From assembly GCA_018228665.1 (NCBI GenBank), contig CP073692.1, forward strand, positions 2,306,046-2,370,045: DNA of 64,000 nucleotides, given 5' to 3'. The first letter of the stretch is position 1, and each line of letters starts with the position of its first letter. The stretch is from Faecalicatena sp. Marseille-Q4148 (GTDB lineage Bacteria; Bacillota; Clostridia; Lachnospirales; Lachnospiraceae). A model generated the notes under the pieces. That model was not told the origin of the DNA. It made no database searches and worked only from the letters and a program-made list of their open reading frames with translations. Of the stretch, positions 47,944 to 56,922 are shown in pieces. The position numbers were made by a program, and so were the translations under genes.

Positions 47944-48675
47944 ATGGAAGAGAAGTTTGAACCGGAACGATACAGTGTGATTCGGGAGAAAAATAAGCGG
48001 GAGATTGTGATGCTGCGTGGAAGCGGCTGTAAGTGGAAACGCTGTGCATTTTGTGACTATCATTTTGATGCTTCTCCGGATGAGGAAGCGAATTTCCGGA
48101 TGAATGAGCAGGAGCTCAATAAAGTAACAGGTCTGTACCATAAGCTGGAAGTAATTAATTCCGGAAGCTTTTGTGATCTGGATGAAAGAACTATTGAAAA
48201 GATTATTGCTGTCTGCAAAGAAAAAGAAATCGGAGAAATTCATTTTGAATGTCACTGGATTCACCGAAGAGAAGCGGCAGATTTTCGGAAGAGATTTGCT
48301 GATCAGGGAATGATTGTAAAGATCAAAACGGGAATTGAAACATTTGATCAGCATATGCGTCAAGACGTGATGAAAAAGGGGCTTCCGGAAAATGATCCGG
48401 AAGTGATTGCACAATATTTTGATGAAGCATGTTTTCTGTTTGGACTGAGCGGACAGACAGAGGCATCTATGCGATATGATATTGAAACAGGACTGGCACA
48501 CTTTGAACGGATCTGTCTCAATATTATGGTGGAGAATACAACTTCGATAAAACCTGATCCGGATGTAATCAAAGTATTCCGGGAGCGGATCTATCCGGAT
48601 TATATTGAAAATGAGCGGGTAGATATTTTAATGGAAAATACAGATTTTGGAGTAGGAGGAGAAAAACATGTCTAA
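47944..48675 (+). CDS. queL: Radical SAM protein, QueL-like (queuine salvage lyase)
   Basis: A 243-residue small radical SAM enzyme. The cluster motif is an unusual CKWKRCAFC (C-x4-C-x2-C) near residue 29. The protein is co-translated with a YhhQ-type queuosine-precursor transporter (8-base overlap). In Clostridioides difficile a radical SAM lyase of this type (QueL) frees queuine from queuosine and is encoded near a transporter of this type. The assignment as QueL rests on size and neighbour, not on direct comparison. AGGAGG precedes the ATG. Confidence 0.65.
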   Translation: MEEKFEPERYSVIREKNKREIVMLRGSGCKWKRCAFCDYHFDASPDEEANFRMNEQELNKVTGLYHKLEVINSGSFCDLDERTIEKIIAVCKEKEIGEIHFECHWIHRREAADFRKRFADQGMIVKIKTGIETFDQHMRQDVMKKGLPENDPEVIAQYFDEACFLFGLSGQTEASMRYDIETGLAHFERICLNIMVENTTSIKPDPDVIKVFRERIYPDYIENERVDILMENTDFGVGGEKHV

Positions 48676-49366
48676 TGAAATGCTGTTATGTATTTCTGTA
48701 ATACTTTTGTTTGGAGGAACATTATTATTTTACTATCTAATGGGAATTACCGGGCTATACTGCTGGACGGTACTTGCAACGATTGCTGCTAATATCGAAG
48801 TATTGATTTTGATCAGAGCGTTTGGTATGGAACAGACGTTGGGAAATGTTATGTTTGCATCTACATTTCTCGTAACAGATATCATTAGCGAGATTGGAGG
48901 AAAAGAAAAAGCAAATCGCGCAGTGAATATAGGGATTATGACATCTATGATGTTTATTTTGATCTCGCAGTTATGGCTGCTATATACACCGGCACAAGGG
49001 GACTGGGCGATGCCGAGCATTCAGGCGATTTTTTCCAATACACCGCGTCTGATGCTTGTAAGTTTTGCCGTGTATGCAATCTGTCAGAAATTTGATGTAT
49101 GGCTGTATCATAAATGGTGGGAATTAACAGATAGGAAATATCACGATCACAGCCGTTTTCTGTGGCTGCGCAACAATGGATCTACAATGATCTCACAGCT
49201 TTTAAATACCGTGTTATTTACGCTCGGAGCCTTCTGGGGAGTGTATGACGGAAAAACGCTTCTGTCTGTACTTGGTTCAAGCTATGTGATTTATCTTGTA
49301 ACAAGTCTTATTGATACTCCATTTGTGTATCTGGCAAGAAAAATTAAACCGAGAAGTGAAGCATAA
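48668..49366 (+). CDS. yhhQ: Queuosine precursor transporter, YhhQ/VUT family
   Basis: A 232-residue membrane protein with six or so helices. Family blocks are LATIAANIEVLILIRAFG, STFLVTDIISEIGGKEKANRAV and RNNGSTMISQLLNTVLFTLGAFWG. YhhQ proteins import queuine or preQ bases used to modify tRNA G34. The start overlaps the radical SAM gene by 8 bases. Together they indicate salvage, not de novo synthesis, of the tRNA base. Confidence 0.85.
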   Translation: MSNEMLLCISVILLFGGTLLFYYLMGITGLYCWTVLATIAANIEVLILIRAFGMEQTLGNVMFASTFLVTDIISEIGGKEKANRAVNIGIMTSMMFILISQLWLLYTPAQGDWAMPSIQAIFSNTPRLMLVSFAVYAICQKFDVWLYHKWWELTDRKYHDHSRFLWLRNNGSTMISQLLNTVLFTLGAFWGVYDGKTLLSVLGSSYVIYLVTSLIDTPFVYLARKIKPRSEA

Positions 49367-49382
49367 TATTTGGAACATATTA

Positions 49383-49429
49383 AAGAAAACTCCGCATATT
49401 CTGTAAAAAGAATGGTGCGGAGTTTTCTT
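49383..49429 (+). terminator. Hairpin abutting the spmB start
   Basis: A perfect 14-bp stem AAGAAAACTCCGCA (49383) with TGCGGAGTTTTCTT ending at 49429. The likely spmB ATG is the very next base. Confidence 0.75.
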
Positions 49430-49951
49430 ATGAGCGTGTTAATGTATTGTTCAGACTATATTGTTCCTTTTATTATTCTGTCTATTGTGGTGTATGGACT
49501 TCTGGAACAGGTCAATGTGTATCAGGAATTTATTAAAGGAGCAAGAAATGGATTTTTGACAGTTGTGAAGATTATGCCAACTTTGATTGGTCTGATGGTA
49601 GCTGTTGGAATCTTGCGGGCATCCGGATTTCTTGATTTTATTGCAGTCTGCATCGGACGTGTCAGCAGCAAAGTCGGGTTTCCGGGAGAACTTGTTCCGC
49701 TTACGGTAGTAAAGATGTTCTCCTCTTCAGCAGCATCGGGGCTTCTGCTGGATGTGTTTAAACAATATGGAACAGATTCCTATATCGGTATGATTGCATC
49801 CATTTCTATGGCGTGTACAGAAACGATTTTTTATACAATGTCTATTTATTTTATGACAGCCGGTGTCAAAAAGACGAGATATACTCTTGCCGGAGGACTT
49901 GCTGCCACATTTGCCGGACTTGCAGCAAGTGTGATTCTTGCCGGTATGTAG
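49430..49951 (+). CDS. spmB: Spore maturation protein B
   Basis: A 173-residue Gate-family membrane protein paired with SpmA. Recognisable parts are DYIVPFIILSIVVYGLLEQVNVYQEF, MPTLIGLMVAVGILRASGFLD, and VKMFSSSAASGLLLDVFKQYGTDS. The ATG at 49430 (or 49442) fits the family start; the frame open from TTG 49370 would include a hairpin. No ribosome site is present before 49430, as with spmA. It is separated from spmA by the IS91-like element and the queuine genes. Confidence 0.87.
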   Translation: MSVLMYCSDYIVPFIILSIVVYGLLEQVNVYQEFIKGARNGFLTVVKIMPTLIGLMVAVGILRASGFLDFIAVCIGRVSSKVGFPGELVPLTVVKMFSSSAASGLLLDVFKQYGTDSYIGMIASISMACTETIFYTMSIYFMTAGVKKTRYTLAGGLAATFAGLAASVILAGM

Positions 49952-50055
49952 AAAAATACAATCTGCTGTTCGTTTTTTCTTGGCATTTTCTCTGGATTGC
50001 GTATAATAGAAGTAGAGTGATAGTGAAAATTTCGGAAAGGAACAGGTGTATATTT

Positions 50056-52632
50056 ATGAAAGTATTGGTCATTGGCGGTGTTGCAGCAGGAACAAAAGCT
50101 GCGGCAAAATTAAAAAGAGAAGACCGTTCTGCAGAAGTAACGATCGTGACAAAAGGCAGGGATATTTCTTATGCAGGCTGCGGTCTGCCTTATTATGTGG
50201 GGGATGTGATTCCGGACAAGGAACAGCTTATTGTAAATACACCGGCAAAATTTGCAGCGCTGACAGGAGTGAAAGTGCTGACGGAACGAGAAGTCACTGC
50301 ATTACATCCGGATACAAAAGAAGCTATTGTGAAAAATCAGCGCACAGGAGCAGAGGAAAGCTATTCTTTTGATAGATGTATCATCGCTTCCGGAGCATCC
50401 GCGATTGTTCCGAGAGTATCAGGCGCAGATCTTCCGGGAGTGTTTACAATGCGGACACCGGATGATGCTATTGAGACAAAGGAATATATGATTTCTTCCG
50501 GAGCGAAACGTGCAGTTGTTGCAGGGGGCGGATTTATCGGACTTGAGATTGCAGAGAATCTGATGGCACAGGGATTGTCTGTGACAGTAATTGATATGGC
50601 TGATCAGATTATGCCGGGATTTGACCGTGAACTGGCAGATTATGCGAAACGCCATTTGGAGAAGAAAGGGATCAAAGTACTTCTGAATACGAAACTCGAA
50701 GCAATTCTTGGACAGACAAAGGCTGAAGGTGTGAAGACAGATCAGGGTGAGCTGAAAGCAGATATGGTAGTCATGTCTCTCGGAATTCGGCCAAATACCG
50801 CCTTCTTGAAAGACAGCGGTGTAGAATTGATGCCAAATGGAACCATTGTGGTAGATGAGATGCTGCGGACGAATGTTCCGGATGTATATGCAGCAGGCGA
50901 CTGTGCATGCGTAAAGAATCGTATGACAGGCAAAACAGCGTGGTCCCCAATGGGTTCTTCTGCAAATATGGAAGGGCGTACACTGGCAGAAGGCATTGCA
51001 GGAAAATCAGTTTCTTATTCGGGTGTACTTGGAACAGCAGTCATTCGTCTTCCGGAATTGAACGGAGGAAGAACCGGGTTAAGCGAGGAAGCTGCGAAGG
51101 CAGAGGGATATGATACAGAGACAGTGACTTGTGTTGTAGATGATAAAGCGCACTACTATCCGGGTGCAGGTTCCTTTATTATTAAATTAATTGCAGATCG
51201 GACAAGCCGCAGACTTCTGGGTGTTCAGGTACTTGGCCAGGGCGCAGTGGATAAAGTTACAGATATTGGAGTGGTTGCACTTACAATGGGAGCGGAGCTT
51301 TCACAGCTTCAGAATATGGATCTGGCGTATGCACCGCCATTTTCCACAGCGATCCATCCATTTGTGACAGCAGTCAATATTCTGGTAAATAAACTGGATG
51401 GAGCACTTGAGAGTATGACTCCGGCAGAGTTTGCCAAAGGCGCTGCAAAAGAATATAAAATCGTGGATGCGTCTTTGCAGCCGTCTATTTCAGGAGCGCC
51501 GTATGTGGATGTAACTGCCGTGGACGGACCAATTGACGGTCTTGAGAAAGATGAGAAATTACTTCTTGTCTGTGCAAAAGGAAAACGTGGATATCTGCTT
51601 CAGAACCGTTTGAAATATTACGGATATACGAATACGAAAGTGCTTGAGGGCGGTTTATTTGTCAATACTGTTAAAGTGCAGGAAGAAGTTACAGTAAGTC
51701 AGGAAGATATTACAAGAGTAAAAGCGTGGGGATTCCTGCATAATAAAGGTACGAACAAATTTAATGCCCGTATTATTACAAGAAATGGAAAGATTACAGC
51801 AGATGAAGTAAGATGTATTATGGAAGCAGCGGAGCAGTTCGGAAGCGGAGAAATTGCGATGACATCCCGTCTGACAGTGGAGATTCAGGGCGTTCCGTTT
51901 GATAAGATTGAGGATCTCAGAGCATTTGTGGCAGAGGCTGGTCTGGAAACCGGAGGAACCGGATCAAAGGTGCGCCCGGTCGTATCATGTAAAGGAACAA
52001 CATGTCAATATGGACTGATCGATACATTTGCGTTGTCAGAAGAGATACATGAGAGATTCTTCCACGGTTATGCAAATGTAAAACTTCCGCATAAGTTCAA
52101 AATCGCAGTAGGCGGATGCCCGAATAACTGTGTAAAACCGAATTTGAATGATATTGGAATTATCGGTCAGAGAATTCCGGCGTTTGAAGCAGAGAAGTGC
52201 CGTGGCTGTAAAGTATGCCAGATTGAAAATACATGTAAAGTGAAAGCGGCAAAAGTTGTAGACGGAGTGCTTCGTATTGATGAAAATGAGTGTAATAACT
52301 GTGGTCTCTGTGTTGGAAAATGTCCGTTCAAAGCGATTGAGGACGGTACATACGGTTACAGAATCTATATCGGCGGAAGATGGGGCAAGAGATTTGCACA
52401 TGGAAAACCGCTGTCAGTTGTATTTACAGAGAAAGAACAGGCGCTTGATGTGATTGAGAAAGCAATTCTGCTTTTCCGTGAACAGGGAGAGACGGGAGAG
52501 AGATTTTCTGATACGATTGAGAGACTTGGATTTGAAAATGTGGAAGCACAGCTTTTGAGCGATGATATATTCGCACGCAAAGATGAAATTATCGGAGCGA
52601 AACTTCATCTTGTAGGCGGGGCAACGTGTTAA
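50056..52632 (+). CDS. Multidomain redox fusion: CoA-disulfide-reductase-like, rhodanese, sulfite-reductase-like, ferredoxin
   Basis: An 858-residue fusion. Residues 1-450 are an FAD/NAD(P)H disulfide reductase of the CoADR/NADH-oxidase type (FAD motif GGVAAGTKAA; single redox Cys in YAGCGLPYY at 42; AAGDCA). About 490-560 is rhodanese-like with VCAKGKRGY. About 580-700 is NIR/SIR-like with CKGTTC and GGCPNNC, possible siroheme-Fe-S ligands (C-x4-C instead of the usual C-x5-C). About 715-770 holds two 4Fe-4S ferredoxin motifs. The flavodiiron gene follows by 28 bases. Reaction unknown; sulfur- or oxygen/NO-related reduction is inferred. Confidence 0.82.
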   Translation: MKVLVIGGVAAGTKAAAKLKREDRSAEVTIVTKGRDISYAGCGLPYYVGDVIPDKEQLIVNTPAKFAALTGVKVLTEREVTALHPDTKEAIVKNQRTGAEESYSFDRCIIASGASAIVPRVSGADLPGVFTMRTPDDAIETKEYMISSGAKRAVVAGGGFIGLEIAENLMAQGLSVTVIDMADQIMPGFDRELADYAKRHLEKKGIKVLLNTKLEAILGQTKAEGVKTDQGELKADMVVMSLGIRPNTAFLKDSGVELMPNGTIVVDEMLRTNVPDVYAAGDCACVKNRMTGKTAWSPMGSSANMEGRTLAEGIAGKSVSYSGVLGTAVIRLPELNGGRTGLSEEAAKAEGYDTETVTCVVDDKAHYYPGAGSFIIKLIADRTSRRLLGVQVLGQGAVDKVTDIGVVALTMGAELSQLQNMDLAYAPPFSTAIHPFVTAVNILVNKLDGALESMTPAEFAKGAAKEYKIVDASLQPSISGAPYVDVTAVDGPIDGLEKDEKLLLVCAKGKRGYLLQNRLKYYGYTNTKVLEGGLFVNTVKVQEEVTVSQEDITRVKAWGFLHNKGTNKFNARIITRNGKITADEVRCIMEAAEQFGSGEIAMTSRLTVEIQGVPFDKIEDLRAFVAEAGLETGGTGSKVRPVVSCKGTTCQYGLIDTFALSEEIHERFFHGYANVKLPHKFKIAVGGCPNNCVKPNLNDIGIIGQRIPAFEAEKCRGCKVCQIENTCKVKAAKVVDGVLRIDENECNNCGLCVGKCPFKAIEDGTYGYRIYIGGRWGKRFAHGKPLSVVFTEKEQALDVIEKAILLFREQGETGERFSDTIERLGFENVEAQLLSDDIFARKDEIIGAKLHLVGGATC

Positions 52633-52660
52633 GACAGAAAAATAGGAAGGAACATAGAAA

Positions 52661-53866
52661 ATGAAAAATGTAAGAAAGATAGCAGAGGATTTATACTGGG
52701 TAGGGGCAAGTGACAGAAGACTTGCATTATTTGAAAATGTGTATCCGTTGAGAGATGGAGTTTCTTATAATTCATATCTTTATGTAGATGAAAAAACAGT
52801 ACTTCTTGATACGGTAGATCATTCTGTCAGCAGACAGTTCCTGGAAAATATAAAAGGTGTACTGGGAGAACGCGCCCTTGATTATGTAATAGTTAATCAT
52901 ATGGAGCCGGATCACTGTGCAGTTATTGAAGAATTAATCCTGCGCTATCCAAAACTTCAGATTATCGGAAATGCCAAAACAATCGGAATGGTAAAACAGT
53001 TTTATGATTTCGAAGTAGATTCCAGAGCATATATTGTAAAAGAAGGCGATACATTTTCTACAGGAAAGCACGAACTGAAATTCGTGATGGCGCCGATGGT
53101 ACACTGGCCGGAAGTAATGGTAACATATGATGTGACAGAAGGAATCCTCTTCTCTGCAGATGCATTTGGCTCCTTTGGCGCTCTAAGCGGTAATGTATTT
53201 GCGGATGAGACAGAATTTTGCTGTGAACAGATAGATGAGGCAAGAAGATATTATACGAATATTGTCGGCAAATATGGTATGCAGGTACAGGCATTATTAA
53301 AGAAGGCATCCGCTCTGGAAATTAAGATGATCTGTCCGCTGCATGGCCTGATCTGGAGAGAAAATATAGAAAAATTTGTTGAGAAATATCAGATGTGGAG
53401 TACTTACACAGCCGAAGAAAATTCAGTTTTAATTGTGTATGGTTCTGTCTATGGCAATACTGAAAATGCAGCAGAAGTTCTTGCGGGTAAGCTTGCAGAT
53501 CAGGGAATCAAACATATTAAAGTATGTGATATTTCTAAGACAGATATTTCTTATGTGCTTGCAGATACATTTAAATACAGTCATATTGTATTTGCAGCTG
53601 CAACATATAATAATGGAATTTTTACACCAATGGAAACATTGCTTCACGATTTGAAAGCGCATAATGTTCAGAATCGTACGGTAGCTTTGATTGAAAATGG
53701 TTCCTGGGCGCCTGCATCCGGAAAACAGATGGCAGAACTGATCGCAGGACTTAAGAATGTTGAAGTGCTGGAGGAGAAAGTAACGATCAAATCTGCACTG
53801 AAAGATAATCAGGAAGAAATGCTGGATGAATTAGCACAGAAGCTTGTGGAGAGCTTGAAAAAGTAG
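52661..53866 (+). CDS. Flavodiiron protein (FprA type)
   Basis: A 401-residue A-type flavoprotein that reduces O2 or NO. The metallo-beta-lactamase-like diiron domain (1-250) has NHMEPDHCA, MVHWPEVM, SADAFGSFG and CPLHGLIW supplying the iron ligands; the flavodoxin domain starts near 260 with VYGSVYGNTENAAEV. The preceding fusion protein, in the same operon, could supply electrons from NADH. There is no rubredoxin domain at the C-terminus. Confidence 0.93.
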   Translation: MKNVRKIAEDLYWVGASDRRLALFENVYPLRDGVSYNSYLYVDEKTVLLDTVDHSVSRQFLENIKGVLGERALDYVIVNHMEPDHCAVIEELILRYPKLQIIGNAKTIGMVKQFYDFEVDSRAYIVKEGDTFSTGKHELKFVMAPMVHWPEVMVTYDVTEGILFSADAFGSFGALSGNVFADETEFCCEQIDEARRYYTNIVGKYGMQVQALLKKASALEIKMICPLHGLIWRENIEKFVEKYQMWSTYTAEENSVLIVYGSVYGNTENAAEVLAGKLADQGIKHIKVCDISKTDISYVLADTFKYSHIVFAAATYNNGIFTPMETLLHDLKAHNVQNRTVALIENGSWAPASGKQMAELIAGLKNVEVLEEKVTIKSALKDNQEEMLDELAQKLVESLKK

Positions 53867-53940
53867 TGTTTGGAGATGGAATCTGAAGGAATGAAAGAAG
53901 CTTGAGAAGCTGGGAGTTAATAAGATAGTTCCAAATAGAG

Positions 53941-53985
53941 GGCAGGTAGACTCATGTGAGTTTCACCTGCCTTTGCAATTTTTTA
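53941..53985 (+). terminator. Terminator after the flavodiiron gene
   Basis: GGCAGGT/ACCTGCC outer stem with an inner ACTCA/TGAGT stem, then a short TTTGCAATTTTTT tail. Confidence 0.65.
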
Positions 53986-54110
53986 TAAAAAGAGGCTTTT
54001 GTATATAGAGAAAATCAATAAACATATTTAAAATAACAATTATATAAAAGTGCTAGGTTTTGTTATACTATTTTTATACTATAGTCTAAAAGTAAAGGTA
54101 GTATTGGAAT

Positions 54111-55007
54111 ATGGATTTATTAAAGATGAAGTATTTTAAAGATGTGTTTGAGCTTAAAAGTTTTACAAAAGCTGCAAACATTAATTTTGTACATCAAAGT
54201 GCAATTACACAGCAAATTGCTTCCATTGAAAAAGAAATAGGGGTAATCTTATTTATTCGCGAGCATGGCAAAATAGAATCGACTTTACAAGGGGAAATTT
54301 TTTATGAGGAATGCGTATGTATTTTGGAAAAATATAAGAATTTTTTGAAAGAATTAAAAGATATTTCTATGCCGGAACCTCAAAAGAAAAAAATAGTGAT
54401 AGGATTTTCCGGAGCAATGGAAGACAAATTTTCCAATTTAGTAAGTTGTTATTGCAAAAAGAATTCAGATGTGAATCTGGAATTTGTTGAAGGAAATTAT
54501 GCATCACTATGCAATAAATTATTGAATCAAGAAATAGATGTTGTATTTGGCGCGGCTTGTGAGCTTGAAAATATTCCGGGAACAGAATGGAATATTTTAT
54601 TTCGGGAAAAGCAGATGGTATTAATGTCTAAAGAGAATCCGTTATCTGTAAAGGAAAAAATTAAATTAGAAGATTTGGAACAACAGACGTTAATTGTTCC
54701 TTTAATTGATATGGTACCTAGTTGCCATAAAAAAGGGAAACAGCTAAAAACAAAGTCAAAGTATAAGATAGATATTAAGTTTTCAAATTCTTTCGAAGCA
54801 ATAAAAATGCAAGTACGAAGTAATCAAGGAGTTACGTTTGCAGCAGAATCATTTGAGGATTATAATCATGAAGAATTTAAAAAAGTGTTAATTAGCGATA
54901 TACATTTTGTGTGTACATTGGGAATTCTCCACTTAAAAGATAATACAGATCTAATTGTAAATCATTTCATAAAAGTAATATTAAAAGAATCAGGTAAGTT
55001 GTTATGA
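54111..55007 (+). CDS. LysR-family transcriptional regulator
   Basis: A 298-residue LTTR. The winged HTH is at about 1-62 (SFTKAANINFVHQSAITQQIASIEKEIG) and the periplasmic-binding-protein-like effector domain follows (about 90-295, KIVIGFSGAMEDKFSNL). The stop overlaps the start of a second, HTH-only LysR-like gene. Position directly before an amino acid importer suggests it controls that importer. Base composition is more AT-rich than in neighbouring core genes. Confidence 0.85.
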   Translation: MDLLKMKYFKDVFELKSFTKAANINFVHQSAITQQIASIEKEIGVILFIREHGKIESTLQGEIFYEECVCILEKYKNFLKELKDISMPEPQKKKIVIGFSGAMEDKFSNLVSCYCKKNSDVNLEFVEGNYASLCNKLLNQEIDVVFGAACELENIPGTEWNILFREKQMVLMSKENPLSVKEKIKLEDLEQQTLIVPLIDMVPSCHKKGKQLKTKSKYKIDIKFSNSFEAIKMQVRSNQGVTFAAESFEDYNHEEFKKVLISDIHFVCTLGILHLKDNTDLIVNHFIKVILKESGKLL

Positions 55008-55261
55008 CTTTAAAAAAGATGAAATATTTTATTGATGTAATGCAGCAGGAAAGTATTACGAAAGCTGCAATAAAAAATAATATAACGCAATGTGCTATGA
55101 GCCAGCAAATAAAAGCTATTGAAAAAGAATTGGGTGTACTCTTATTGATAAGGGGGAGAAACCAATTAATTCCAACAAAAGAAGGAATATTGTTCTATAC
55201 GTTATGTAAAGATTGCACAGAAACACATAATAATTATATGATAAAAATAAAGAATACATAA
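55004..55261 (+). CDS. HTH-only LysR-like protein
   Basis: An 85-residue protein that is only the LysR DNA-binding domain (about 1-62, SITKAAIKNNITQCAMSQQIKAIEKELG) plus a short tail; the effector domain is absent. It overlaps the full-length regulator by 4 bases (ATGA), so both are made together. Either a decayed duplicate that lost its 3' two-thirds or a real mini-regulator that could form mixed dimers with the full protein. The 128 bases after it show no trace of the lost domain. Confidence 0.65.
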   Translation: MTLKKMKYFIDVMQQESITKAAIKNNITQCAMSQQIKAIEKELGVLLLIRGRNQLIPTKEGILFYTLCKDCTETHNNYMIKIKNT

Positions 55262-55321
55262 TTATTATATTACAGATATAAATACATAAGATAAACTGAT
55301 TATGACATGGTTATTTCTAAT

Positions 55322-55350
55322 TTTACATTTGACTTGCCTATATATATAAT
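55322..55350 (+). promoter_or_regulatory. Promoter of the amino acid ABC operon
   Basis: TTTACA at 55322, 17-base spacer, TATAAT at 55345; the ATG is 40 bases downstream. Confidence 0.6.
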
Positions 55351-55389
55351 TTGAAATTAGAAAAGGAAAGTTAAATGGAGGAAGAAAAC

Positions 55390-56214
55390 ATGAAAAAAAG
55401 AGTAGCAATGATGTTAGCAGCAATGTTAACAGTATCAATGTTTGCAGGGTGTGGAAAGGCTGAAAACAAGACAGAAAATGATGTTAATCAAAAAACTGTA
55501 GCAGAAGAATCAAAGGAAAATGATCCGATTGTGATTTCAACAACTGGGCAACATGCATTCTTTTCTGAAACAAACGAAGAAACCGGAGAACTTCAAGGAT
55601 TTGAAATTGAAGTATGGGAAGAAATCGGAAAACGTCTCGGGAGAGAAATAAAGTGGGAAACAGCAGGATTTCCAGGCGTTATTGAATTGTTAGAATCTGG
55701 ACGAGTAGATACTGTGGCAGATCAAATTGGTATTACAGAAGAACGAGAAGAAAAATATTATTTTAGTGATGTGTATTTCTATGTTCCATATAGAATTGTG
55801 GTTGCGGAAGATAATAATTCTATTAATGAGGTAGAAGATTTATTTGGAAAAAAATTAGGTCTTCTGAGTGATGATATTGCTTATTCGTATTTTGATGAAC
55901 TGGATCCGGAAGGAAAGATCGAATATGTAAATTATGAAGACAGTGCAACAGTTCCGGCAGATGTGGCGGTTGGAAGATTGGATGCAACTTTAATGTCTTC
56001 ATTACATATTGAAACAGTAAAAAAAGAATCTGGTTTGAAAATTAAAGGAGTAGGCGAACCGGTTTATACAGAAAATGCAGGCTATCCTTTTGCTAAGACA
56101 GAAGAAGGAAAAGCTCTTCGAGATGATGTAAATAAAGTATTAAAAGACTTAAGTGACGAAGGCTTTATGAAAGAAACAGCTGTTAAATGGTTTGGATTTG
56201 ATCCAATGGAATAA
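55390..56214 (+). CDS. Polar amino acid ABC transporter substrate-binding lipoprotein
   Basis: A 274-residue extracellular binding protein of family 3. Lipobox MFAGC near residue 20; family 3 signature in LQGFEIEVWEEIGKRLGREIKWETAGFPGVIELLESGRVD; late VNKVLKDLSDEGFMKETAVKWFG. ATG 55390 has GGAGG 9 bases upstream; ATG 55375 overlaps that site. It is the first gene of a complete three-gene importer. Cystine or a related amino acid is likely from resemblance to Tcy-type proteins, but not proven. Confidence 0.88.
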   Translation: MKKRVAMMLAAMLTVSMFAGCGKAENKTENDVNQKTVAEESKENDPIVISTTGQHAFFSETNEETGELQGFEIEVWEEIGKRLGREIKWETAGFPGVIELLESGRVDTVADQIGITEEREEKYYFSDVYFYVPYRIVVAEDNNSINEVEDLFGKKLGLLSDDIAYSYFDELDPEGKIEYVNYEDSATVPADVAVGRLDATLMSSLHIETVKKESGLKIKGVGEPVYTENAGYPFAKTEEGKALRDDVNKVLKDLSDEGFMKETAVKWFGFDPME

Positions 56215-56239
56215 TGTTTTAAAAGTTAGAGGGGTATAA

Positions 56240-56911
56240 ATGGACATTTTTAGAATAGATTATTTTTGGAAAATGATTCCTAAAATATTGCATTTACTTC
56301 CCGAAACAGTAAAAGTTGCATTGTTTTCGCTTTTGCTATCCTTAGTCTTTGGGCTAGTACTGGCAATTATAAGACAATATAAGATAAAAGGGTTATACTT
56401 TATCAGTTCAGTATATGTTTCCTTTTTTAGAGGAACACCATTTATTGGGCAGCTATTTTTGTTTTATTATGGTTTTGCACAATTTAGTGATACAATCAGA
56501 AGTATGTCACCATTTACAGCAGTTATAATAGCACTTAGCTGTAACTATTGTGCATTTATGTCAGAAGATATAAGAGCTGCGTTAAATTCTGTTGATAAAG
56601 GACAGTATGAAGCCGGATTATCAATTGGTTTAAGGCCAATGGCAGTCATTAGAAAAATTATTTTGCCGCAAGCTGTAAGAATTGCAGTACCAGGATTATC
56701 TAATAATTTTATAAATCTTTTTAAGTCTACAGCTATTGGATTTATGATAGGTTATAAAGATATGATGGCAGTTGTTAGCATGGAAACATCCAGAACTTAT
56801 CGATTTTTAGAAGGCTATGCGGCTGCAATGCTTATATATTGGATTATTATATCAGTACTTTCGGCTTTTCAGCAGTATTTTGAAAAGAGACTAAATCGCA
56901 TTTATTCATAA
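56240..56911 (+). CDS. Amino acid ABC transporter permease
   Basis: A 223-residue inner-membrane permease of the HisM/TcyB type with about five helices. The family loop is clear (YEAGLSIGLRPMAVIRKIILPQAVR near 127) as is SFFRGTPFIGQLFLFYYG near 57. Ribosome site AGAGGGG. It follows the binding protein by 25 bases and precedes the ATPase by 11. Confidence 0.9.
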   Translation: MDIFRIDYFWKMIPKILHLLPETVKVALFSLLLSLVFGLVLAIIRQYKIKGLYFISSVYVSFFRGTPFIGQLFLFYYGFAQFSDTIRSMSPFTAVIIALSCNYCAFMSEDIRAALNSVDKGQYEAGLSIGLRPMAVIRKIILPQAVRIAVPGLSNNFINLFKSTAIGFMIGYKDMMAVVSMETSRTYRFLEGYAAAMLIYWIIISVLSAFQQYFEKRLNRIYS

Positions 56912-56922
56912 GGAAGAAGTTA

